From assembly GCF_030503435.1 (NCBI RefSeq), contig NZ_JAUKPO010000001.1, positions 744,001 to 808,000 of the forward strand: 64,000 bases of DNA. The letters run 5' to 3'. Source of the DNA: Rhodocytophaga aerolata. Lineage in GTDB: Bacteria; Bacteroidota; Bacteroidia; Cytophagales; 172606-1. The position numbers and the translations under genes were made by a program. Below are positions 9,383 to 19,000 of this stretch, piece by piece. Each line of letters opens with the position of its first letter. Position 1 is the stretch's first letter. The notes under the pieces are model-generated. The model made no database searches, was not told the DNA's origin, and worked only from the letters and a program-made list of their open reading frames with translations.

Positions 9383-10279
9383 ATGAAATATAATCTATTA
9401 GGAAACTCCGGTTTACAGGTGAGCGAAATCAGCTTTGGTTGCATGTCGCTGGGAGAAGACCATGTGGAGAATGCCCGTATATTGCACCAGGCGTTAGATG
9501 AAGGAATTAACTTATTTGATACGGCTGACTTATACGGACAAGGGTTGAATGAAATTTCCGTTGGGCGTGCTTTTCAGGGTAAACGGGATAAAGTTATTCT
9601 GGCTACCAAAGTAGGAAATCAATGGCGCAAAGACGGGAGCGGCTGGGACTGGAACCCTACCAAAGCCTACATTCTGGAAGCGGTGGAACAAAGCCTGCAG
9701 CGGCTTCAAACCGACTATATTGATCTATATCAGTTGCATGGCGGCACGCTAGACGACCCAATAGATGAAACTATTGAAGCCTTTGAACTTCTGAAACAAC
9801 AAGGCAAAATCAGGTATTATGGTATTTCTTCCATCCGGCCAAATGTCATTCGCGAGTATGTGAGGCGGTCTGGTATCGTAAGTGTGATGATGCAATATAG
9901 CTTGCTCGACAGGCGGCCTGAAGAAACGTGCCTGGGTTTGCTGGAGCAACACAAGATTGGTGTATTGGCTAGAGGAAGCCTGGCCAAAGGTATGCTGGTG
10001 AATAAGCCGGCTCAACCTTTTTTAGGCTATTCAGCTGAAGAAGTAAAGCAGGCGGCGGCAGCCATTCAACTGGTAAGTAATCCGCAGCGAAGTAAGGCTG
10101 AGACAGCTGTGCAGTATGTGTTACACCATCCGGCTGTTACAACGGCTGTGGTAGGTATACGCACGTTAACACACCTGCAAGAGATTACCGGCATACAACA
10201 GGCACCCTTATTGTCAGAAGAGGAGATACAACAGTTACAGAAAAGCATTAAAGCGAACAGCTATAGCGAACACCAGTAA
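9383..10279 (+). CDS. Aldo/keto reductase
   Basis: A 298-residue TIM-barrel oxidoreductase using NAD(P)H. The catalytic tetrad is visible: Asp46 (in LFDTADLYG), Tyr51, Lys76 (ILATKVG) and His119 (LYQLHGG). The C-terminal VTTAVVGIRTLTHLQE region is the nucleotide-binding part. It resembles YdjG/Tas-like reductases that act on aldehydes or ketosugars, but the substrate is unknown. It stands alone between the transporter and a convergent gene 27 bp downstream. Confidence 0.9.
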   Translation: MKYNLLGNSGLQVSEISFGCMSLGEDHVENARILHQALDEGINLFDTADLYGQGLNEISVGRAFQGKRDKVILATKVGNQWRKDGSGWDWNPTKAYILEAVEQSLQRLQTDYIDLYQLHGGTLDDPIDETIEAFELLKQQGKIRYYGISSIRPNVIREYVRRSGIVSVMMQYSLLDRRPEETCLGLLEQHKIGVLARGSLAKGMLVNKPAQPFLGYSAEEVKQAAAAIQLVSNPQRSKAETAVQYVLHHPAVTTAVVGIRTLTHLQEITGIQQAPLLSEEEIQQLQKSIKANSYSEHQ

Positions 10280-10306
10280 CTACTTGTTGTAAAATCAGCT
10301 CAGGTG

Positions 10307-11338
10307 TTATACAATATCGAAAAAGAATTGAATATAGGTGTATTTTAATGCTTCCCGTAGAATCATTTTCCGTGAGCGGCGGCTACGCCACCAGTTATCC
10401 GGATCATAGTTTTTATCTTCCAGCGCAATTACACCTATTTCCACCCCCTCATAATCCCGCATTACTTTTTTATACGAGAGGCAACTGCGCCGGGCGTGTG
10501 TGCCTAAAGAGAGCACATTTACAGAATGTATATTATGTTGCTTCAGCCATTCTTTTAAGGCAATAGCAGATGTATATGTTCTATGCACTCTTACGGGAGG
10601 AGAAGGCACGGCTGTTACCTCTGTATCTTTTAATCCCATCCGTTTCAGGTAAAAAGCGGCTGTTTCGGCCATGGTTTTTTCAGAAAAAGCAATAGTCTCT
10701 TTGCTATAGGCTGAATAATGCTCATACACCATATCGGCTGCCAGGTAACTGGTTCTATACTCGTTTATTTTTACATTTCTGATATACAAATCACGATTAT
10801 CTGAGTCGTTTTCGGCATCATTATCGTATTTAATATGCACCGAATGGATAACCGGAATGCTGGGTTCAAGCGGAAAAAAGTACCTTTTCTTAGTCCACCA
10901 CACAGAGGCTTCTCCTACACAAATGGTATCGTTTACCCATAGCGTAAAATGCGGATATGTTCTATCTAAGGGTGTACCCTGTGCTTCTACCATAATCCGG
11001 GAAGCAGAGGGTGTAGTATCAATAGAATCCGGCAATTGCAGATGCAAGGTTCCGTTGCTATGCATCCGGAAGGTACTATCTATGGGGCCGCCCGTTGTAA
11101 CAATCTTTTTATAGGGATGCGATTTATATTCTTTAATGGCTTCTTCCAGCGCATATTCCGGCAACCAGCCTTCTACTACCAATATTTCAGCTTCTACCCG
11201 ATCGTTTTGCGCCAGAAAACTATACATACCTAGTATTACCCAAAGAATACCTACGAAACCTAGTAGAGTAACTCCTATAATACTACCAAGAAAAATCTTT
11301 AGTAATTTTTTGCTTTTCAACAATCCGTTTATCTTCAT
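10307..11338 (-). CDS. YdcF/SanA-type (DUF218) membrane protein with inserted CBM-like domain
   Basis: The 343-residue protein has a membrane anchor (residues about 14-40), then a DUF218 (YdcF/ElyC/SanA) fold in two pieces. The first piece, AEILVVEGWLPEYALEEAIK to IVTTGG (50-84), holds the opening strands. The second piece (about 197-320) carries ETIAFSEKTMAETAAFYLKRMG, VHRTYTSAIALKEWL, LSLGTHARRS and the closing DNWWRSRRSR. Between them, residues about 91-195 form a beta-rich insert whose MVEAQGTPLDRTYPHFTLWV and YDNDAENDSDNRDLYIRNVK segments strongly resemble calcium-dependent xylan-binding modules (CBM36/CBM60 type). DUF218 proteins of this branch are tied to envelope polymer metabolism, so a sugar-polymer substrate is inferred. 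No partner gene is evident. Confidence 0.82.
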   Translation of the reverse strand: MKINGLLKSKKLLKIFLGSIIGVTLLGFVGILWVILGMYSFLAQNDRVEAEILVVEGWLPEYALEEAIKEYKSHPYKKIVTTGGPIDSTFRMHSNGTLHLQLPDSIDTTPSASRIMVEAQGTPLDRTYPHFTLWVNDTICVGEASVWWTKKRYFFPLEPSIPVIHSVHIKYDNDAENDSDNRDLYIRNVKINEYRTSYLAADMVYEHYSAYSKETIAFSEKTMAETAAFYLKRMGLKDTEVTAVPSPPVRVHRTYTSAIALKEWLKQHNIHSVNVLSLGTHARRSCLSYKKVMRDYEGVEIGVIALEDKNYDPDNWWRSRRSRKMILREALKYTYIQFFFDIV

Positions 11339-11540
11339 TCTACCTGCTGCTAATCTAATTTTATGTGTGATATGAGCTACCTACCAACGCCATTACATAC
11401 TCAAACAGTATATACGTAGCTGGACTTAGGATATTCCTAATGGGTACCTACCAATTACTCTATATTCTTTGGCCTTTACTGCTCCAGCCATATTTGGTTC
11501 ATCAAGTTGGTAAGTACTACAAAATTACCAGACATTCAAC

Positions 11541-11567
11541 AAAAAGAGGCCATGTAGCCTCTTTTTT
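11541..11567 (-). terminator. Intrinsic terminator after the TonB-dependent receptor gene
   Basis: A perfect 9-bp stem (AAAAGAGGC at 11542-11550 with GCCTCTTTT at 11557-11565) around a 6-nt loop, with A and T runs on both sides. It lies 30 bp past the receptor stop codon at 11597, and on the reverse strand ends in a T run. It could work in both directions. Confidence 0.8.
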
Positions 11568-11596
11568 ATGGGTAGTATTTTCAGAAAAGTAGCTGC

Positions 11597-14551
11597 TTAA
11601 TTTAATAATTCATCAAACGTTAATGAAATATAATATAAGCCACCAATACTTGGATTTCCAAAAGCTTGCGTATAATACTGGTTGAAGATATTAGAACCAC
11701 CAATTTTTAAAATAGATTTCAGCGGAGCAATTTTATAGCTGATTTGTGCATCTATTGTATTGAAAGCTGGTACGATGGTATTCGTAGCTGGTATAGTGAA
11801 GGAAGATTCCCACAGGAAGGCATCCTGCCAACGCCAGGCGATATTAAATCCTATATTTTTAAATACATTCCGGTTGCCCAATGTTACATTGCTACGATAG
11901 CGAGGGGTGTTAAACTGAATCTGCCCAAGCTCACTATCTGCATCAATTAAGGCATTGTAAGCTACATTCCCACCAAGCGTATACCCTTTAGGCAACGAAT
12001 AATCCAGGCCAAGTGCCCAGCCATGCGAATTTACCCGGCCCTCACTACTGGCATAGGATGCATAAATACCTCTTGTACCGGCTAAACCTAACAAGGCTAG
12101 CGGGTCAGAGGGACCATTAGTAGGATTGGCCTGTAATAATATTGGCTGGCGGACAAAACTTTTATAAGAATTGTAGTAATAATAGGCATCTATCATTAGT
12201 TTATTCGCAATCAGGCTTTTATAACCGATCTCATAAGATTGTACACGTTCCGGCTTAAATTCTTTGAATTGATAAGGTTGCAGAACACCAGAACTTAAGG
12301 CTAATTGATACCCAATTCCCAATGCATATAATTGTGCCTGGGCAGCAACCGCCGCCTCCGTAGCTGGAATTCTGCCTGCCTGCGCATCTGCCTGGGCCAG
12401 TTGTACCGCTTGTGCAATGGTACTCTGTGCTGTTGCATTTGTTTGAACAGCTGCACCAAATTCTTCTACATTTTGTAAGGTATACGCCGGGTTATTCACC
12501 AGATTAAACCGCTGCTGGAAAATAGGCAACCCACCAATTAACCGGGCTTGCGGCGTATTCAAGTCGATATATTGCTCTTGCGTGTTTGGAATACGGAAAC
12601 CTGTCTGGTAAGATACCCGGAAGTTATGTGTGTTGGCTACTGTATACACGGCTGACAAACGGGGGGAGAACTGGCCCTTAAAATTCTGATTTTTATCATA
12701 CCGGATAGATCCGGTAAGTTTTAACCGGTCAGCGAACAATTTTTTAGCTGCCTGAACGTATGCTCCATATTCGTTAATGTTAAATTCCTCTCCGTCATCG
12801 TCCTGCAAAAATAATGTACCCTCTGAATTCAGGTCGTATAAGCGGTAGTTAGCGCCTACTACTACTTCAGCAAAATTGAAATGTTTGTTAAAATTGTACA
12901 TGGCTTCGGCATGGTACAAATTGGTTTTGTCGGTGAAGCGTGCTCCGCGTGGGATAGGGGTATTGATGATCTGATCTTTTGCGGCATTGAATTGAGCGGA
13001 ACCTGGCAGAAAACGGCCCTGGTCGGCAAAAGTACGGGCGGAATTATGTGCCTGCTCCTGGCCCTGCCCTAGCAACCTGGCTTGCAGGAATGCCGCTGTG
13101 TATTCGGGAAACCACCGGGTTCCTGGCTTGTACGCTTCATTCATAAAAATACCCAACGTACCAGTAGAATAAGAATCGCCGGAGCGTTCCTGGGTCGTAT
13201 AAGCCCGTACAAAAAAGTTAGATCCCTTTACTTCTGCCTTATACTGAGATAAATTAAACCCAGTCAGGGAATACCGGTCTATGCCGGTATACATCGTAGT
13301 GCCAGTTCCATAGTTACCTTGTAAAATAGCTTCTACGTCTTCTGTTATCCGGTAATGCAAGGCAGCGCTTAGCTTAATGCTTTCTGTATCGTAATTGGCC
13401 AATTCCCGTTCTTCATAGCCTGTGCGTGTGACTTCCTGATTCGGAATGATTGCTTGTAACTGGGCCACACTTAATCCGGTAGCAGCGGAGGCAGGCGTAA
13501 GGACTTGTTGTATAAACCCTTCATTATTAGCTACATTCTGTAAATTAAACGAATTAGCTGCTTCATCGCCGTAGGTATTTACGCCATTAAAATTCGGATT
13601 AGTTTGCCTGGTACTTCCCTCCTGCAACCCTGCGTTTTTGTCGCGAAAATCGTTGGCACGCCAGTCAACAGCTGCCAGGTAGGATGCATTTACTTTGAAG
13701 GCAAACTTATTGTTGAATGCTTTGGCATACCTGGCAGAAAACTCCCGCATAAAGCTGGGGTCTACCCCTTCTCTACCCACATTCATCAGTCCTACTTTCG
13801 CATTGGCACTCAATCCCTGGTATTGGAAAGGATTTTTGCTAGTCATTAAAATGATTCCCTGAATGGCATTTGGTCCATAGAGCGCAGACGATGCACCTGG
13901 CAAAACCTCTACACTTTCCAGATCTATTTCAGAAATACCTACAATATTGCCGACTGAAAAGTTAAGGCCAGGTGCCTGATTATCCATTCCATCTATCAGC
14001 TGCACAACCCGCACATTGCCATTCGCATTAAACCCACGGGTATTGACAGATTTAAATGTTAAGCTCTGGGTATTCAGGTCAATGCCTTTGATATTTGCTA
14101 AGGCATCGTAGAAATTAGCCGCAGGAGTTTCGCGGATGGTACGCAAATCCATTTTTTCAATGGATACTGGCGACTCTAGAATGCTTTCTTCCATCCGGGA
14201 GGCAGCTACTACTACCTCCTGGCCCATAATTACCTGTTCTTTTAAGGATACCGCAATGGCTGACTGATCTCCGCTAACCTCCACTTCCTGGGATTCAAAG
14301 CCCACTGTTGAAAAAACAAGCATAAATGGTGGAGGCGTATTGGTCGTAAGGGAAAAGTTGCCTCTCGCATCTGTAACTGTTCCAACCAGCTTACCTTTTA
14401 CAGAGACATTTACTCCTACTAAAGGTTCATTGTTGGCGGCATCCGTTACATTTCCGGATAGGGTGGTGCTTTGTGAAAAACATGGTTGCATACCCAGGTA
14501 GAAGCTAAGGAACAAACAGATTCCAAAAAATCTGGCTAAAAGTTGGTTCAT
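11597..14551 (-). CDS. TonB-dependent receptor with carboxypeptidase-regulatory-like N-terminal domain
   Basis: This 984-residue outer-membrane receptor has a signal peptide (to about residue 27), a carboxypeptidase-regulatory-like domain (TLSGNVTDAANNEPLVGVNV to GFESQEVEV, about 30-105), a plug domain (ESILESPVSIEKM to GIILMTSKNPF, about 120-240, including GASSALYGPNAIQGI) and a beta barrel ending YYISLTFDELLN. Such receptors import ligands with energy from TonB and an ExbB/ExbD channel such as that at 47-49 kb. An unusual Ala/Gln-rich stretch interrupts the barrel in the part encoded at about 12290-12450. It lies downstream of porV but behind a strong terminator, so it is probably a separate unit. 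The ligand is unknown. Confidence 0.93.
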   Translation of the reverse strand: MNQLLARFFGICLFLSFYLGMQPCFSQSTTLSGNVTDAANNEPLVGVNVSVKGKLVGTVTDARGNFSLTTNTPPPFMLVFSTVGFESQEVEVSGDQSAIAVSLKEQVIMGQEVVVAASRMEESILESPVSIEKMDLRTIRETPAANFYDALANIKGIDLNTQSLTFKSVNTRGFNANGNVRVVQLIDGMDNQAPGLNFSVGNIVGISEIDLESVEVLPGASSALYGPNAIQGIILMTSKNPFQYQGLSANAKVGLMNVGREGVDPSFMREFSARYAKAFNNKFAFKVNASYLAAVDWRANDFRDKNAGLQEGSTRQTNPNFNGVNTYGDEAANSFNLQNVANNEGFIQQVLTPASAATGLSVAQLQAIIPNQEVTRTGYEERELANYDTESIKLSAALHYRITEDVEAILQGNYGTGTTMYTGIDRYSLTGFNLSQYKAEVKGSNFFVRAYTTQERSGDSYSTGTLGIFMNEAYKPGTRWFPEYTAAFLQARLLGQGQEQAHNSARTFADQGRFLPGSAQFNAAKDQIINTPIPRGARFTDKTNLYHAEAMYNFNKHFNFAEVVVGANYRLYDLNSEGTLFLQDDDGEEFNINEYGAYVQAAKKLFADRLKLTGSIRYDKNQNFKGQFSPRLSAVYTVANTHNFRVSYQTGFRIPNTQEQYIDLNTPQARLIGGLPIFQQRFNLVNNPAYTLQNVEEFGAAVQTNATAQSTIAQAVQLAQADAQAGRIPATEAAVAAQAQLYALGIGYQLALSSGVLQPYQFKEFKPERVQSYEIGYKSLIANKLMIDAYYYYNSYKSFVRQPILLQANPTNGPSDPLALLGLAGTRGIYASYASSEGRVNSHGWALGLDYSLPKGYTLGGNVAYNALIDADSELGQIQFNTPRYRSNVTLGNRNVFKNIGFNIAWRWQDAFLWESSFTIPATNTIVPAFNTIDAQISYKIAPLKSILKIGGSNIFNQYYTQAFGNPSIGGLYYISLTFDELLN

Positions 14552-14636
14552 AGGTTTGGTGATGAAGTAAGAAAAAAATTTAACTATTTAAATGTTAAAT
14601 ATTACTAAAGCAATATTGTTAAAAAAAGCCAATAAA

Positions 14637-14669
14637 AAAAGGTGCTGATTAACTAAATCAGCACCTTTT
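14637..14669 (-). terminator. Intrinsic terminator after porV
   Basis: A perfect 10-bp stem (GGTGCTGATT at 14641-14650 with AATCAGCACC at 14656-14665), 5-nt loop, extended by A4/T4 pairing at the base. It lies 57 bp past the porV stop and separates porV from the downstream receptor gene. Confidence 0.85.
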
Positions 14670-14725
14670 GGGCATTTATAAAAATAGTATATATTCTTAA
14701 ACTTTGTAAATGAAATACTTACACA

Positions 14726-15901
14726 TTATTCTACCGGCACATTGGATTCTTCATTCTGTCCGAATTTTAGGTGAAGTGTAAAACGCAGGGTTTCGGCCAG
14801 GGGGTTCTGCCGCTGCATAGGTACCAGGTAGGCAAAATCTAAGCCCAGTTTCTGATACCGTAACCCTACGCCAAAGGTAGCATACCGCCGGTTGCCTTTT
14901 TCACGGCTTTCTGTAAAATACCCGGCACGTGCAGCAAACAAATCGTTATACCAGTATTCCAGGCCAGTAGCCAGCGATACTTCTTTAATTTCTTCGCTGA
15001 AGCCATTTGGCGCATCACCAAAAGATCCTAATGCACCGCTGATAAATGTTTTTTCGCTGTTTCTGTTTCTTCCGGTACTTGGATCAATATCTGGGGTAGG
15101 CACCAATAGTTTATTGAAATCTAGCAGCCAGGTTACTTTATTATACGGGTCAAGGTTAAAGGTTAAGCCGGTTCCTATTTTTAAATTGGTAGGAATAAAC
15201 TCTCTTTCTTCTCTGGTAGTATACGAAATTTTAGCTCCCAGATTGGAGAGATTAGCACCAAAGGCAAAGTTTACATCATTGCCGCTAATATTCAGATCTT
15301 TGGTATAATATAATGAAATATCGCCAGCTACAGTATTTCCGGCTCTTACCTGCCCTACCGTATTAGTAAAGTTGAAATTACCCGCCAGGTTAGAGTGTAT
15401 GTAACGCAAGGCAACACCCATACTCAGGTTTTCTGATAATTTACGTGCATAACTACCGCTAAAAGCAAACTCTCTGGAATTAAAATCGCGGATAGGGGCA
15501 CCTACTTCGTCGGTAAACTGAATATCTCCCAGGTCAAAGTACGTTAATGAGCCACTGATAGCCTGTCGGTCATCAATTTTATAATATCCGGTGAGATAAG
15601 AAAGATACATATCGTTGACCAGTTTAGAAAGCCAGGGAGTTACCGAAAGAGCCATCCCAAACTTGCTTGGAGCAAAAGGTAACTTAGCCGGATTCCAGTA
15701 ACTGGCATTAGCATCTGGTGAAAGTGCTGCGCCTGCATCCCCTAAGGCACCAGAACGGGCATCGGGAGAAATGGTTAAAAATGCAACAGGTGTAACAATA
15801 GCGCGGTTGGTGGTATCTTGCCCTCCAATAGCGCCCTGGCCTGAGGCATAGTTAAAAGCCATAAACAAAACAGACAGCAGCGAAAAGGAAAACTTATTCA
15901 T
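14726..15901 (-). CDS. porV: Type IX secretion system outer-membrane protein PorV
   Basis: The product (391 residues from the ATG at 15901; the frame is open to 15937, but MNKFSFSLLSVLFMAF starts a normal signal peptide) is a FadL-like outer-membrane barrel. TPVAFLTISPDARSGALGDA followed by NASYWNPAKLPF is the hallmark start of PorV (LptO), and the C-terminus has the expected aromatic-ending strand pattern. PorV shuttles T9SS cargo from the Sov translocon to the sortase PorU and forms part of the attachment complex. The sortase gene porU is directly upstream on the same strand (111 bp gap), the classic arrangement in Bacteroidota. A terminator follows at 14637-14669. Confidence 0.95.
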   Translation of the reverse strand: MNKFSFSLLSVLFMAFNYASGQGAIGGQDTTNRAIVTPVAFLTISPDARSGALGDAGAALSPDANASYWNPAKLPFAPSKFGMALSVTPWLSKLVNDMYLSYLTGYYKIDDRQAISGSLTYFDLGDIQFTDEVGAPIRDFNSREFAFSGSYARKLSENLSMGVALRYIHSNLAGNFNFTNTVGQVRAGNTVAGDISLYYTKDLNISGNDVNFAFGANLSNLGAKISYTTREEREFIPTNLKIGTGLTFNLDPYNKVTWLLDFNKLLVPTPDIDPSTGRNRNSEKTFISGALGSFGDAPNGFSEEIKEVSLATGLEYWYNDLFAARAGYFTESREKGNRRYATFGVGLRYQKLGLDFAYLVPMQRQNPLAETLRFTLHLKFGQNEESNVPVE

Positions 15902-16012
15902 CGGATAAAGTATATAATTGGATTGTAAATATAGCAAAGAATCAAATAAATGGATTCAGTAGATAAAAAAGTGCTGTTATTTGATTGTTTTTCTGCATGT
16001 ACTTTTTGTAAC

Positions 16013-19000
16013 CTATTGAAAGATAATTAATTTATTCATCTGAAAGGCAGATGAGTAGTCAGCCATAGAACGAACAGTGATCTTATAAATGTATATGCCT
16101 TTGCTTAATTTATTTCCTTTATCACTTATGCCATCCCAGGTTAAACTCCTAATATGTTCCGGACTATTAGCCACTTGTGTCTGCATTGTTTTTACCTGCT
16201 GACCAGCCGTGTTATAGACTTCAATACGGATTTCCAGCTCTTCTCCTGCCCGGTTATGGTCAAACTGAAAGGTTGTATATTCCCGCATAGGGTTGGGGAA
16301 ATTGAATAAATTAGCTAGAACTAGTTTCTCGCTGCCCGCCACGATAAAATGGATAGATGCCTCGTTGGAATTATTATGTACATCCCAGGCCTTCAGGGTT
16401 AGCTGATAATTTCCGGGAGCCAGATTCTGGAATGGATAAACCAGTTGCCCTTGCTGATAACTTTCCGGACCGGCCGTGTAATACTCATTCAGAAGCAGGG
16501 TAGTATCTCTTCCACTGCTAAGTGTAACTCTAATGCCATGACCAATACCAGTACGGGTAATATTTATGCCGCTTTCGTCAGAAAAATACGCCAGCAACGA
16601 TGTAGTAGAGCCAGTAATGCCTCCACTAACAAAGGTAGTATCGTTCATAAACAGGCGGATTTGAGGAGGTATGTTGTCTGCCGCTACTTCCTGGGCACTT
16701 CCTCCTATCACCACCAGCTGCGCTCCGGAAGCATCGCGTAAACTTGCCTCTTGCTGTGCATACAGGCTGATCTTGCCAGTATCAAACCGGTAGTCTATGT
16801 CTTTGGGTACCACAAAACTGAATTGAAATACCCCATTTTTAACGGTGGCCTTTCCCTCATATAAAGTATTCTGCTGTACCTGAAAATTCATCTGATTGCT
16901 TCGTTCGGTACCCAACGTAGACAGGGTACTGGCTTTGTCATACACGGTAATGTATACCAACCCATTAAAATCCGCTTGCAGGGTGCTTGTGCCTGGGATC
17001 TGAATCTGCCCTTCTATGTGTACATGGCTTAATGCTTTTAATGTATCAACTCCCTGACTAAGGTCTTTTCCGTTTATTCTGGTAATGGCTGCTTCCTCCT
17101 GCGGATAGGCCAATCGCATAGAAGGATCTCCCAGTAAAGCAAAGTTGCGGTTAACACTGCCACTTAAGCTGTTATTTTTCGTGTACTTAATAATATCTCC
17201 CAACCGTGGCCTTTGTCCATCTTTTTGCTCAAATACTGAGCTGTAAAAAGCGGTGTTTAACGCATAGTTTGTGTTGGAAAACACAGGACGTGTGGTAGTA
17301 AGTAAGCCAATGGCACCTCCCTGGGGGTGGAGCACAGCATATTCTGCACCAGATACCCGCAAGGGATCGTCGTAGCGCCCAAACTCGCAGGTAGCCGTTA
17401 CCAGCAAAGGCATATAGGCATTTTTCCAGCTGTTAATTTGCGGCACGGTTAATATTTGCTCTTCTGTCCAGCCGATTTCACCTCCATGTCCGGTATAATT
17501 CACTATTAAGTGGCCTTGCTGTATCGCCTGATCAATGGATTTTTTTACTTCAGGGGCTGTTTGTCCGTTGGGCGAAGAGTTTTGTGGAAAAGCATCCAGA
17601 TAGATCTTACTCAGATTATACATTGGATAGGTGCGGCTTACTTGGCTGGCGAGCCTTTCTGCATCCAACTGGTGCGTATTGTTGTCGCCGTCGTCGGCTA
17701 CAAAAGCTATTTTGTTACGCCATTTGCCTGTGGTGTTTGCATCGGAAGCATACCGGATAAGTTTTTGTACAACCGCTTGTGCTTCGGCCACTGATTTTAT
17801 TGGTAACCTGCCAATAGCCACGTCCATGGTATGGTCGCCTTGCATGTTTTCTGTCCATTCGCCTTCCGTTTCGTCCATAAATCCATAATAGTCATCCGAC
17901 GAATAACTAAAAATAGGATGCAGGGATTCTCTGGATTCATAGATGGGAACAAAATTGGTGTTGCCCGTTATGCGGTTTTTGTAATCATAGGAAGCATCGC
18001 CCAGCAGCAGCACATATTGTAAGGCATTATTTTTTTTATAGAGATAGCGGATAAAGTCACGAATAGCTGTTATATCTTGCCTGCCAGAAGAAAACTCATT
18101 ATAAATTAAGGCGGGTGTAGTCACTGCTACGCTTAATCCATCATGCGATTCACGGAAGGCTGCTAGCTGGTGAGCTTGTTGCAGAAACTGGGGCGGTGTA
18201 ATAATCAAAAACTGGGGTACTGCCAGGCTATGCAAATCCTGATTAGGTATTTTCTGTACAGTCAATGGCGCATCAAAGGTACTACCTGTAAAAGCTATGT
18301 ATTCTTTTAGCTTGCCGGTACTTGCCGTAAAAGTGGCCTGGTTAGTAGTGAGGGAAAATAGCTGATTTTTGGCTTGTAAGGGATCAGTAATATCCCAGAT
18401 CCGCAGCGCCGGGCTTGCCTCTTGTACCTGATACGTCACCATTGGATGGTCCAGGCTTTCCAGTGTCCGGAAGCTGGTCTGGTTAGTATATACTTTCAGA
18501 TGCCGTTTTACTTGTATACCCACATAATTTAAATATCCTTCCGCCCGGGTAGCTCCTTTGAGGTCATACACATAGTTCAGCGTTACTTTATCTCCCTGCC
18601 ATGTAGCAGGCAGTGTGAAGCTACTAATCTGGTTGATGCCTTTCAGGTCATATCTATCGGACGAAACCCCAGGAACCGATTGTGTACCTACCGTTACTTC
18701 ATTGGCTTTCAGGTTAAATGTAGTAGTTCCGTTAGCCCTGGCCATTACGGCAGAAGTTATATGCACTGTTGAATTAGCTACCAGGCCGGGTAGCTCAAAT
18801 TCTAGGGTTTGGGTACGGGCTGCATCTACAAACCGTTCGCCATACCATTCCCTGCCAGAACCTGTATAGGCGGGGTCAATAGAAGCCAGCTGGTTGCGTT
18901 CCTCCTTTTCATGAAATACATACTCATCAAAAGTAGCAATAGGAATACCTGCGCCTGATTCACTGGGTTGATCTTGTATCCGAAGTCCTGGGGAAGGGCC

